Source of the DNA: Alligator mississippiensis
Lineage: Eukaryota; Chordata; Crocodylia; Alligatoridae
Direction of reading: 5' to 3'
DNA: 64,000 nt
NCBI RefSeq assembly: GCF_030867095.1
Contig: NC_081828.1
Coordinates: forward strand, 211,736,978 to 211,800,977
Part shown: positions 45,451 to 55,772 of the stretch, in pieces
How the letters are laid out: each line of letters begins with the position of its first letter
Position numbering within the stretch: position 1 is the stretch's first letter
Made by a program: the position numbers and the translations under genes
The notes under the pieces: generated by a model
Database searches by the model: none
What the model was told of the DNA's origin: nothing
What the model saw: the letters and a program-made list of their open reading frames with translations, nothing else

Positions 45451-48400
45451 TACAATTTTTAAAGTGCTTTATGCGTCACGAACATCTGTATTTTTTATGA
45501 CTGTAAAGGGCTTTCTACACGCTTAACATGAGTTAAGTGTAACATCTGTACCTAGCTGTCAGGGCAGGTGCTGTAAGGTCTAGGCCCCTCTGGCTTGACA
45601 TCCTCCCGGCGAATGACATCAGGATGTGGAGGGGGTGACACTATCCCCCAGCCATGCTCTGGTGTTATTTCTGCACCCACCATGACTTTGATAGTCCTTC
45701 AGATAGGGAGCTGGTTCCGCTGGGTGATATGTCGGGGCCTGATAGAGGAATTTCTTCATGGAGCTCCTTCTACCCTACACCCCACCCTTACCACTTCCTT
45801 AATGTTATGCAGTGTTCTCTTCTCCGGCGCAAGCCCTTGTGTCACATACAGTTGACCTATCTGGGCCACCTGGAATCTGGCAGGCCCTTCTGATGGGCCT
45901 CAGTGAAGTCCCATTGGGTGCCATTGGGTGACAAAATCCGATGACATTGATCAACTAGAGCTCATCTCCTATCATGAATCAACTGACAGGGTGCCAATGT
46001 GAACTCAAGTCAGTTCATTTTAACAGTTCCAAAATGACCATCAATTCAACAGTCATGCAACAGTTATGCATTGTCTTTGGGGTGAATTCCCCCTCTCCCA
46101 ATCAATTCCCTTCTTTTACAGTTCTGAAGGGAACCAAAATCAAAAGATTAACTTCAGTCTCTTTGTTCATCTGGGGTGGATCCCCACACTATTAATTTAT
46201 CTTACAGTCCCAAAATGAGCAAATCAATTTGAAAAACAAAAACTTCCACCAGCCAGCTTTATGGCCCCATTCATGGCAGGCTCATGATCTTAAGCCATAT
46301 ACCACTTGTCTCCCTGGGCACCTACTTCAATCCAGAGCTTTGACCTTCTCTGGTGTGCTGCCCTCAGCACTCTCTCAGTAATCCACAGACTGATTGGTGG
46401 TCCTCTGACCACCCTTGCTTGGAGATGTACGCTGTCTCACCACAGTTGGCTCCAGGTGGGCACCAGCAGGAGAGTTCTCTAGCATCTCTTCATGCTGCAA
46501 TCTCTCCTTGGCCGTTCCTCTCTGGAGCTAGAAGTACCACTCTAGGCTCTGCTGCTGTCAATCCAGACTCAGAACTGGCTCCGGAAGCATGGAGTGGTGC
46601 TCTGGTCCCTGGCAGCATTCCCTGTCCCACCTGAGGTAAGTAGAAGAGAAGGGTCAACCCCAGGTCTTCCTCCATTCCCGAGGCCTCTCCTTTCACATCG
46701 GCCTAGGTAGCTGGGAAAATAATCTGTGATTTGGATAATGGTGGTTGACTGAACAACAGGTAAGTGCATTTCTTTGGAAACAACACACAGCACTGGCTTT
46801 TGTCTCACTTGGGATAAATAACATACCTCCAGAGGCTCATCTTTTCTTTAATTTGTTCCATAAGCTGATTCTGATTTCTGTGAACATACTAGCTGAATAA
46901 TTTGTCCAACTTCTTGCTGACAGGATATTCACTAACTGATCACTGTTTTTGATTAGCTTTTCATGGTGTGCGATTTGTCACATGGTATTGATGTTCTTTT
47001 ATGAGTCGGCTGAAACTTTTTATACCGAGGAAGGAGGAAAAATGAGCAGCAAAGAGTGAAAAATACCCTTTAATGAACAACAAATAATAAATAGCGAGCA
47101 GACTTGTTTGCATAAGAATGTCAAATTTGCATAAAGAACATGAGCGTGTCTTGGAACAGTCATTTCCCAAACATTCATGTGTACAAAATATCAGTCAAAG
47201 GAAAGCGTTTGAATGGCTCAGACTGAGATTTCATACGAAGCCAGCAAAGCTGATTTCAAGAGCTTTCAGGAACAAGCAGCATTAAAAACAAATTCCCAGA
47301 GCTTTCCATCACCTCAGCTACCAGAAAGGAGGCTTCAGCAAACAGATCAAACATTCATTCTCCTGCAGACAGTTCCACAGTAACTGAAAACCACAGCTTC
47401 CATCCAAAGACACTGTGTATTGTCAGCGCAAACAAATCACAAACTTTCCTGGGTGCTGACAAATAGCAGGGCTGAGCTCAGGCCAGGGTACTTTTGCAAA
47501 AAAAGAAGCCAAAAAGTACACAGTTTATGTCACATAATCTGCCTGACCTCCATAAATGGTGGGTGTTTTCTAGAACTGCATCCAAAAAGGTCATTGGATT
47601 TTTTTGTTTGACCTTGAATAGGAATTCTCTATGTGGAAGAAAGATTGTTATCAACCATATACTTCAAAATCTGAAAGCATTCTGTTACATAATCATCTAT
47701 TAAATAGAGTGGAACCAGTCCTGAGGTTCGTATGAAGGGACCCAAATCAGAACTGCACCCGTTTATGTCAGTGGAGAGTCCTGGTGCATAAATGAGAGGG
47801 TCATAAAATGGGCATAAATGACAGGTGCATGAAAGGCTTCACCAGCAAGAAGATTGGATAGTACCTCTTAAGAACATACTGAGGGCTTGATATTTGCCTG
47901 AATTTAACTCCACTTAGTGTCTAGGAGCTACACTTGATGAATACCAGGATAAATCAGAAAAGGTCCCAGTAATGGCATATTTGATTACCATATTTAACAG
48001 AAGTAGAGGGTCCTCCTGTTTGGGCAGCCTGTCTAACTCTTTCCTGCCATGTCTTGATGTAATACTTTGTTGGAAAAGGAAATGTGCGGAAAGCTACCTT
48101 ATATGTGTGGCACTGTTATCTGGGTCAAGATACACGGGTCCACCTTCCCCTATTCTGTGTCCGTCTCCATCTTTGGATCATAACAACACCTGTCGGTTAT
48201 GAGAGCCCAGCTGGGGTTTACCTTGTTCTTACTTCCCCTTTGTGCTCAGGTGTTCAGTCAAAAAAGATTGCCAGGCCTTTGGCTTGTTACTCAAATTATA
48301 ATACTCACAAAACAAATGCAACAACTTAGAGTGAGGCTGGTACACTCTGTTAAGTTTCCCCTTTTCTTAAGCCTTCCCTTTCAGGACAGAACCTTGTTAC

Positions 48401-48639
48401 ACCCTTTCCGTGTGTCCAGAGGGAGCAGAGTGTGACAGCAAGGGTGGGGGGTAGGGCTGCAGGGGGCTGAATTGGGGGGTGGGGAGGGGCAGGCAAAGAG
48501 CAAAGGGGATACCTGACTCCCAAAGATTTATTTTCTCTGGTGCAGCAGTGGGAGGGGGACAAATTCAAAGCAAACCTCTAATAACTCAATTCTATACCTG
48601 GAAAATTATAACAAATTTTTAAATTCGCCATATATAGAA
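45451..48639. other. Intergenic DNA, unassigned
   Basis: No gene is recognised. About 45540-46640 has somewhat repeat-like composition but no ends, duplication or protein motif by which to classify it. The stretch 46900-47700 looks unique and AT-rich. Confidence 0.35.
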
Positions 48640-48705
48640 ACTAATTATTGGGGGTTGCCTTAAAATTAGGGTCATCCTATATTTGAGTAAATACAGTGTA
48701 ATTAG
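48640..48705. repeat. Possible DNA transposon end fragment
   Basis: TTAAAATTAGGGTCATCCTA then TATTTGAGTAAATACAGTG resembles the terminal sequence noted for 42590-43150. Confidence 0.35.
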
Positions 48706-50520
48706 CTCCAGTGACCTGGATGCAGTTAAACACCCTTTACAAGGTGCTACTTGATGCACCCATCAATAGATTCAAAGCACCCCTTGATAGATTCAAGGCA
48801 CTCCTTGGTAAATGCTAGCACTTGGTTTTCACTCCTTTTTTATCCCATAGAGCAATTCTTCTGTTGCAAAGAACTCAGAAAGACCCCAGAAGGGTAGAAT
48901 GCTTTTAACACTATCTGAAATCCCTGGGATTATCTTGTAAACCATGTTTATAAATTTAACAGTTAACCGTTGGTGGCTCTGCTCTCAGCATGGAGCCGCC
49001 GTTTCAGTTTCAGCAAGACCATGCATCCGGGGGAAGCACACTTCCCCTGGTCACATGGTCTCTGTTTAATTGAGCACCGGGGGCTTCTTGCTCAGCACAG
49101 AGCCCCCAGGCAATGAGACCATGCAGCCATCGTCTCTCTGCAATTAAGCTGCTCAGAGCAGTTGCTCTCAGTGTGAAAGCGGAGGCAGGGAGACCACTAG
49201 AGTTTTGGAGGGTGGGAAGGGGTAGGGAAGCTGGGAGCTGTGCATCCTGGGGTGCTGGAGGAATGGAAGGAAAGCATTTTACTTCCCCTAACAATACCCT
49301 AGAACTACATGGGTAAAAAATTTCGAAGATAAACTTGTTTCTACAAGGCTTATCTTAAAAAAGTTATGAGGGGGCTTACATCCTTTAATGTGTGATAGCT
49401 CTCTTTTTGAGTGCCATTATAGTGGTTTAAAGGTACCCTGTAACATGGCCCAGTAGCCCTTGTACCATGTGATTCATGGCTTATGATCTAGAATGCTATT
49501 TGGTCAACAATTCATGCTGGAAATTGAAACAACAAAACCCTTTCTTGTAAGATTTCCTGAACTTCCTGATTTGTCACATTCAAAAATATATAATGAATGG
49601 CTCGTATTATGCCATTTCCGTTTTTCTGTTGCTATTCTTGTCTGGAAGCAGGATTAAGAAACACATGAGAACTGACTGATACTGTGACCCTATTTGCTCT
49701 TTTACACATTACTTGTTCCCCATATCTCTTTTCCCTTTCTCTTCTTTCTCTATTACACTCCCCCTTTCTGGTTATTCTGCTGAGATGAGCTGGTACCATT
49801 TAGAGATGGTCCTCCACAAACATCTTTAACCAGCGTTAAGCACCAAGGGGGTGTAGGCAAGCTTGCAAAAAGAAGGGTGGAGGAACTGGAGAATGGATTC
49901 ATTTGTTTTCCCATTTAAAACAAAACAAAAGAGAAGTTTCCTCATAACTCGGGAGGCAGGCAACGGCACTTGCAAAAGGGCTCATGTTAAGTGCAATTGC
50001 TGGAAGCTTCAATTCTTTTTTTTTTTTTCCTGAAAAGTATATTGAGCACTAGCTGGTAGCTAGTCAGACCTTTGAGCGGATGTAGCTAGAAACACAACAG
50101 GTGGCAGCACACACTTACTTGCCCTTGGGGAGCTCTAACTTTTTAATGCTGTGCCATTTCATTTCATTATTTTAATCAGAAAGCAGCTCGGCATCATTTA
50201 ATGGAGCCTCTCCAGCTTAATTTTCCAGCTCTTATTCCTTAAGACGTAACTTTTCAGGCCCCTTATGAGATTGCTAATGGTGGTAGAAACAGGTTCAATT
50301 TCACCATCCCTGGAGGACAGGTGACATTAAAATGACAAGCATGCCATGTTGGTTGTACCTTATGAGAAGTGGTGAAGATGTCACATCAGCACTGGGCCCA
50401 TATTTTCTCATTTGGAGCCTGTCTTACGTATGGTAAACTGCCATAATACACTGTAGACATGCCTTCCAGTGGGAATCAATTCCTTAGGGCCTTCTGAAGG
50501 CCTCTGCACTACAGGAGTGG
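48706..50520. other. Intergenic DNA, partly GC-rich
   Basis: The stretch 48960-49300 is GC-rich with mirrored phrases (GGGGGCTTCTTGCTCAGC and CACAGAGCCCCC) and a GCATCCTGGGGTGCTGGAGG phrase shared in form with 62180, so it is probably a fragment of the same unnamed family. The remainder is unassigned. A T-run is at about 50016-50029. Confidence 0.35.
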
Positions 50521-50527
50521 TGTAGAA

Positions 50528-50625
50528 GCATATTTGGGTTGGTCTAATAAAAGATATCAAATTCACCCAAGGAACCTTGTCTGCCTATGTCCTTAGAACA
50601 ACACGGCTACAACCTACACCCCTGT
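50528..50625 (-). repeat. Dispersed repeat of the 'GTCTGCCTATGTCC' family, short copy
   Basis: TTGGGTTGGTCTAATAAAAG, CCTTGTCTGCCTATGTCCTT and ACACGGCTACAACCTACACC. It ends with the family terminus and has no inverted arm. Confidence 0.75.
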
Positions 50626-50672
50626 ATACATGTCAATGACATTCAGATTTTGCACTTCATAATCATGCTCTG

Positions 50673-52164
50673 TGTCGCAGGGCACCCCGGTGCCCTGCTC
50701 CTAGAGAGGAGAAACTGCCAGGGAGCGAGTGAGCGCGCCCTGGCCTGACATAACGAGCCCAGCTGAGGGTTGCCTGGGTAACGAGCGCAGCTGCGGGTTG
50801 CCGGAGCAACCAAGGGGAACCAGCTGCCTGTAGGAGGCAGGGCCTGGCCCTTATAAAGCTCAGGGCTGAGGCCAGGCTGGCAGTTCTCTGCCAGCAGCCG
50901 GAGAGGCAGGAGCTCCCTCAGCCAAGATATAGAAAGGAGCATGACTTAAGCAAGTACAGCTCATGATAGCCCTGAGAGGATGGGCACTATGGTTTAGCCA
51001 GGGGGCTTTATGTTTGTGTTATAGCCAGGAGGCTCTAGTTTATCCCGGAGGTTTGGGTGAGGCTGTAGGGGTTGGAGGAGGCCTCATCGGGGACTCACAG
51101 GGGAGTGTGAGACCCCGGCACCAGTGAGGGCGCGCTTAGCCCTGAGATTTACAGGGCAGAGTTGAGGGCTCAGTTGAGCTCAGAGAGGAGCATTGACCTC
51201 AATCACAGGGACCCCAGAGAATGTGGGGTGCCCTAGCGCCAAGAGGGCGCATTATTTTTATAGCGCCAGGGAAGGCGCAGCTCGCACGCCAGTGCGTGAG
51301 CAACTGGCGGTGAGGAGCGCAGCCAGCGGGTCGCGGGTGCAACCGGTAGGTTGCAGACGGGGGATTGAGACCCCGGATTGCGTGCGGGGTACATAGACCC
51401 CAGCCCCAGGGAGAGGGGCGATCTGATTGAGAAGCCCCGTGGGGGCACGGTGAGCCCCAAAGAGGCGGAGCGCCATTGTACATGATTGAGAAGCCCCGTG
51501 TGGGCACGGCGAGCCCCGAAGAGGGGGAGTGCCATAGTACAGGATTGAGAAGCCCGAAACGGGCATAGTGAGCCCGGCCACAGGCTAGTGCGGTAACACC
51601 CCTCAGACCGAAGCAGGGCGCTGCGGTTGCCCCGAGAAGACAGGGAGTAGCAGTGCGGTGAGCCAGGGTCAGAGAGGGCACCCGTGCGGTTGGCCCGTAG
51701 GACCGGAGGCCCACTAGAGAGTCCCTGAGCGGAACCACACCGGCAGGGGAGGCCCAGAGTGGGCTAGATGAGAGTCACAGCAAGAGGCTGGGCACGAGAG
51801 AGGGAGCCCAGAGTGGGCCACAGTAAAGAGGAGGCCCGGGAAGCGGGCGTACAGACCGGACAATGTCTATTACATCTGCGAGGCTTGGGGCGTGGTATTA
51901 GGGGCTGGTAGGAGCCACGCATAGCCCATAAGGCTAGGGTGTCTGGGGAACACCCACCATATCGGGAGACCCCCAGAGGGTCCGGAAGAACCGCGAGGAC
52001 AGAGGTCCCGAGTAGCCGTGCCCAGGGAAGACACAAGGCAGCCTCCCTAATATATTTCCAACAAGACGTGGCGGGCGAGAACTAGAGGGTGCCTTGGGCC
52101 GGCCTGACACGGAGCGAGGGACCTCAAGGAGATCACGGCCCTCCGCGAGGATCCTGCCGTGACA
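50673..52164. mobile_element. LTR-like fossil (probable solo LTR), 1,492 bp
   Basis: The element begins TGTCGCAGG and ends CCGTGACA, that is TG...CA with short imperfect inverted ends, and is flanked by CTCTG on both sides (50668-50672 and 52165-52169). A TATAAAG box lies at 50852-50858 if read on the + strand. The sequence is very GC-rich compared with its surroundings. No gag, pol or env similarity is seen, so it is best read as a solo LTR or a short non-autonomous LTR element of unnamed family; a non-LTR origin is possible. The perfect 5-base duplication suggests only moderate age. Confidence 0.6.
51420..51576 (+). repeat. Internal tandem repeat, about 60-bp unit, 2.5 copies
   Basis: Units begin GATTGAGAAGCCC at about 51426, 51484 and 51544 and continue GGGCACGGTGAGCCCC or close variants, then AAGAGGCGGAGxGCCATxGTAC. 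The tract lies inside the LTR-like element. Confidence 0.8.
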
Positions 52165-52232
52165 CTCTGTAATTGGCCCTAGCTTCCAAAAATTGCCTAA
52201 ATTGAGGCCAGGTACCTACATTTTAGACACTG

Positions 52233-52521
52233 TGGGTGTATCTACATGGGATACTTTAAGGCACATTAGATTAAATTTAAGGCGCATTAAAGCGCATTAG
52301 GGCATGTGTCTGCACTTTAAAATGGCAATTTTGGGCTAATAGTGCCTAAATTTCATACCTGTAAATACAGGTGTGATTAGTTAAGGCTCATTAATGCATA
52401 TGTAGGTGCATTAAAGATCATTAATGATGTGTGTGTGGATTGATTTGGGAATAACTTTAATCCCAAATCAGTCCGCATACAGTGTTAACGCACTTTAATG
52501 CCTGCATGTGTAAACACCTGC
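52233..52521. mobile_element. Hairpin-rich MITE family, copy 2
   Basis: The ends GGGTGTATCTACATG and (reverse complement) GGCAGGTGTTTACACATG are loosely inverted. Internal hairpins include ACCTGTA-AA-TACAGGT and TGATTTGGGA...TCCCAAATCA. The repeated GGCACATTA/GCATTAAAG motif fills the rest. The layout matches copy 5 (58736). Confidence 0.65.
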
Positions 52522-52534
52522 CTAAAATCACTTA

Positions 52535-52960
52535 AAAAAAGAAAGAAAGAAAGACTTTTTGACTTTTAAGAAACATTTATTCCAGGGAAGGTGACGAATC
52601 GGGGGCAGTAGAGATCACGTACAGGTTGGTCTGAAGATCTGGGCCTCAAGAGCAAGGCCTGGGCTCACGGCCTGCAAGGCCTGCCTGCACACTCTAGACA
52701 AAAAACAAAAAAATGCAAAGAACAAAAGTATGTACATATATACATATATATAGTTCTGCCAGTGGGGACACCCAGGGGGACCTCAGGACATCAGGGGTCA
52801 GCCCTCATGGACAAAGCCCGAGGTCTTAGCTCGCTGGATGAACCTCTGCACCCTGAGCAGCTGGTGGCTTCACAGGGCAAGGAGTAGGCATCCCCCCTCA
52901 ACTTGGCACAGTGCCCCCTCGACAGCCCAGCATTCCTCAAAGGTGGACACCGTCTGCCGG
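52535..52960 (-). mobile_element. Tx1-like LINE 3' fragment, copy 1 (5'-truncated)
   Basis: Read on the minus strand it starts at CCGGCAGACGGTGTCCACCT, encodes RQTVSTFEECWAVEGALCQV and a few more residues to a stop, then has a 3' UTR with a (TA)n tract and ends in a CTTTCTTTCTTT run. Plus-strand phrases such as AAACATTTATTCCAGGGAAG recur in copy 2. The LINE class is inferred from copy 2. Confidence 0.65.
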
Positions 52961-52964
52961 AGGA

Positions 52965-53800
52965 AAGAAAGGAAGAAAGACTTTGACTTTTAGAAACATT
53001 TATTCTGGGGAGGGTGACAAATGAGGGGCAGTAAAGACCCTACAGGTTGGCCCAAATGTCTGGGCCTTAAGGACAAAGCCTGGGCTCATGGCCTGCAAAG
53101 CCTGCCTGCACAGTCTAGTCCGTGATCTTTTTAACAAGTATACATTGCATCAAAGTAAATAAATAAGGGGGGGCAGGGGATGGCAGCAAGTGAGACAGGC
53201 AAGTGGGCCCATGAGGCCAGGCATGAGCAATGAGACGTGGGCCCATGGCCCACAGGGCCTACCCTCACGCTCTAGACAAAAAAAATGAACAAAGAAATAT
53301 ATACATATATACATATACATATATAGATATATACAGTTCTACAGTGGGGATGCTCAGGGGGGCCTCAGGACATCCGAGCAGGTGGTGGTGTCAGAGTGCA
53401 AGGAGCAGGCATCCCTGTTCAACCTGGCACAGTGCCCCCTCGATGGCCCAGTGCTCCTCAAAAGTTGGGCACTGTCTGTTGGAGATCCGCATGCTCAAAT
53501 TCAAGCAAGAGGCAGGCCTGCACCAACAGGTGGAAAAGCTGCAGGGCATCGTCCATCCTGGTCCTGGTGAGCCAGTTTCAATGGCTCTTCAGGGTGGCCA
53601 TCTTGGCCTGGACCACCAGGAAGTTGGCCAGGCCGACTGTGCCCTGCTCAGCTGCCCAGTACGGGAAAGAATAGATGTATGCATGCTCCAAAAATTCCTG
53701 GCCCAGTGCCCCAAACAGTGCCCCGAGGGCGGCAAAGAGTGGTCGTAGCCAGGGGCAGTTGAGGAAGGCGTGAAAAATGTTGAAAGCAAGAAAGAAAAAG
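52965..53800 (-). mobile_element. Tx1-like LINE 3' fragment, copy 2
   Basis: On the minus strand the open part (about 53805-53400) encodes the ORF2 C-terminus: HAFLNCPWLRPLFAALGAL, a zinc-knuckle-like tail of LINE proteins, then YIYSFPYWAAEQGTVGLANF, LVVQAKMATLKSHW and LRxQQTV/FEEHWAIEGALCQVEQG. The NFLLxQAKxAxxKSR-like stretch is typical of Tx1-clade elements as I remember them. The 3' UTR has a long (TA)n/(TACATA)n tract (53300-53335) and ends in the same TTTC-rich tail as copy 1. It is 5'-truncated, with no RT or endonuclease. Confidence 0.6.
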
Positions 53801-54029
53801 AACAACCACTGTATTTGAAAATGTGCTCAGTCTTGCAATTGCCAATAAAACTGTCATCATTTTAATGTATTGTTGAGGAACATTAGCCAAAAATGAATCA
53901 GTGTCTTGACCTGTAAAGCAAGAGCCTCAAACTTGCTTGTCATTTTCCTAAAGAGAAATAAATATTCTACAAATAATTGAAGTTGCTATAGATCAAGGAC
54001 AGTCCCGTGGTAAAATAGTGAACCTATAT

Positions 54030-54230
54030 TCAAAACACCTGGATTGCATTCGCAGGTCTACTGTAGACTTCTGACATGGCCTTGGACAAGATGCTTTATC
54101 TACTTCTGACTCAGTTTCCCCATCTGTGAAATTGGGGACAGCTGTACTTCATAAGTGTGCCAGTGACAATGACAATATATGTATTAATGATTGGGAAGTC
54201 AGGATATAAAATGGAGAGACAGCCTTGTAA
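54030..54230 (+). repeat. MIR SINE
   Basis: GACATGGCCTTGGACAAGAT, CTGACTCAGTTTCCCCATCT and GTGAAATTGGGGACAGC follow the MIR core (TGACCTTGGGCAAGTC, CTCAGTTTCCTCATCTGTAAAATGGGG). Confidence 0.8.
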
Positions 54231-54363
54231 TGAAATAAAAACATGTTGTAGTTGCATCAAACAAAACCTTTTTTCTGTGGTACCCGTTATTATCCCCAGT
54301 GAGAAACTGTCTGCTGGATGATGTAGGAGTATAGTACACTTGATATCATAGGGTATTGCACAG

Positions 54364-54656
54364 TGGATGCATCTACATGTGCCCCCCACAGTGCTGCGCT
54401 GTCATTTAGTACTTGCTTTAGGAAGTAATAAATGATGGTGCAGTAATAGTGGTTACTGTGCCGTCTCAGTGATGCACAGTTGTTTTTAGCAGCTACGTCA
54501 TCATAGCGAGGTAGCTCATTGCTACAGTGATGTAGCATCGGCATCATGGTTTCTGCCTGCTGATGCTATGTCACCATAGTGATGAGCTATGTCACCGAGT
54601 GACAAGCAATGTAGCGCATTGTTACGGTGACATAGTATCACATGTAGACACACCCA
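54364..54656. mobile_element. Hairpin-rich MITE family, copy 3
   Basis: The left end TGGATGCATCTACATGTG and the reverse complement of the right, TGGGTGTGTCTACATGTG, match at 15 of 18 bases. The centre is made of repeated GATGTAGC/GTGACATAG and ATGTCACCATAGTGATG motifs with many small palindromes. Confidence 0.65.
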
Positions 54657-54689
54657 TTGTTGCTCAGTCTTTTGGCCCTGTCGATCAGA

Positions 54690-55115
54690 CAAGTGGCACA
54701 GGACCGGTCTGTGGGTTGGATTGAGCTCCATGTGCTAGGACCCGCCCCTATGCTGCTTCTGCCCAGCTACATGATCTGGATAGGACTCTGCATGGCCTCA
54801 GTTGGGCCCTGTACGCAGGAATGGAGTCCTAGCACCTCCCCAGACCAGCGCTGCATGCCAGAATTGGGCCCTGTGCTTTGCCCTTCATCATGCACTGGGA
54901 TCAGGCCCTGGGGAACCATGCACTGGGATTGGACCCCAGCCGCCTGTGTTGCTCCCACTCAGTGCTGTGGGCCAGGATTGGGCTCTGGGGCCCAAACCAC
55001 CCCATCCTGGCCCTGTGCTCTGGGATTGGGCCCCCACATGCTGAGATCAGGCTGGCACTGCCCCCACCTGGTCTCATGTGACAGGATCAGGTCCTGGGGC
55101 CTGGCGTCACCCCTA
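54690..55115 (+). repeat. GC-rich degenerate tandem repeat
   Basis: The motif CTGGGATTGGGCCCTGxGG / CTGGGATCAGGCCCTGGGG recurs at irregular steps of about 30-70 bases (e.g. near 54860, 54895, 54923, 54975, 55020, 55083). Open frames on the + strand reflect this repetition; no protein family is recognised. Confidence 0.6.
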
Positions 55116-55468
55116 AGCCCCCTTCTACCAGTACCCAAATTATCACTAGGGTTTGAAAGAAAGTGGCCAGAGCTGCATATTGTGAAGGGCCTAATCCTGG
55201 TGGTGTGTTACTTGGCTTGCAATGAGAACATCTGATGGAGCAGATGCCTCAGGATACTTAGGCAGCAGTCTGCTCATGGTTTGGACCCCAGTCGCACACA
55301 TGTTTGGACTAGGGAAGTTCGGAGTATGCACAGAGGTAGAACTGGAAGTACCCAGAGACCTTTGAAGTTGGATAGGAAACCGTCCACCCACTTAGATAGC
55401 ACCTGAACAAGGGCTTCTGTATCACAATTTTAGAGTCAGGCACTTTAGCTCTGTCTCAGTCCACCATT
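55116..55468. other. Intergenic DNA, nothing recognised
   Basis: No gene or named repeat. Confidence 0.35.
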
Positions 55469-55772
55469 AAGGCTGCCTATACATGCACCTTTACAGGTGG
55501 GAAGGAGGCTTTTAATTAGAGTGGTTCCTGGAGAATTAAAACGTCACAGCATCATGTGTATTACCACCCCGTGTGTTTAAAAATGGCTGCAGGATGCTCT
55601 AATTAAAGCTCATTCAACAAGCTTTAGGTAAAGCGCCCCCACGGCCGTTTTGAAAACCAGGGGGAACTTAATACACATGACTGCAGTCATGCTGGAGCGT
55701 TCTAATTAGAAGGCGGAGCAGACTCAATTAATCGAATGAGAATGCATCAGAGGACGTCTATAGGCAGCTTAG
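55469..55772. mobile_element. Hairpin-rich MITE family, copy 4 (related)
   Basis: TAAGGCTGCCTATACATG and (reverse complement) TAAGCTGCCTATAGACG form terminal inverted repeats. The interior has mirrored TTAATTAGAGTG and TTCTAATTAGAA motifs and a CATGACTGCAGTCATG palindrome. It is more distant from the other copies. Confidence 0.6.

Noticed and set aside
51199-51738. 179-codon minus-strand frame in the LTR-like element
   Set aside because: It arises from GC-rich tandem repeats (GSPCPHGASQS-like units) and shows no viral or cellular protein motif.
53230-53748. 172-codon plus-strand frame as a gene
   Set aside because: It is the antisense shadow of the LINE coding end on the minus strand, plus a TA-rich microsatellite translated as YIYTYTYIDIY.
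54657-55235. 192-codon frame as a gene
   Set aside because: The peptide repeats W-L-G-P-type units because the DNA is a degenerate tandem repeat, and the 5' end overlaps the end of a MITE.
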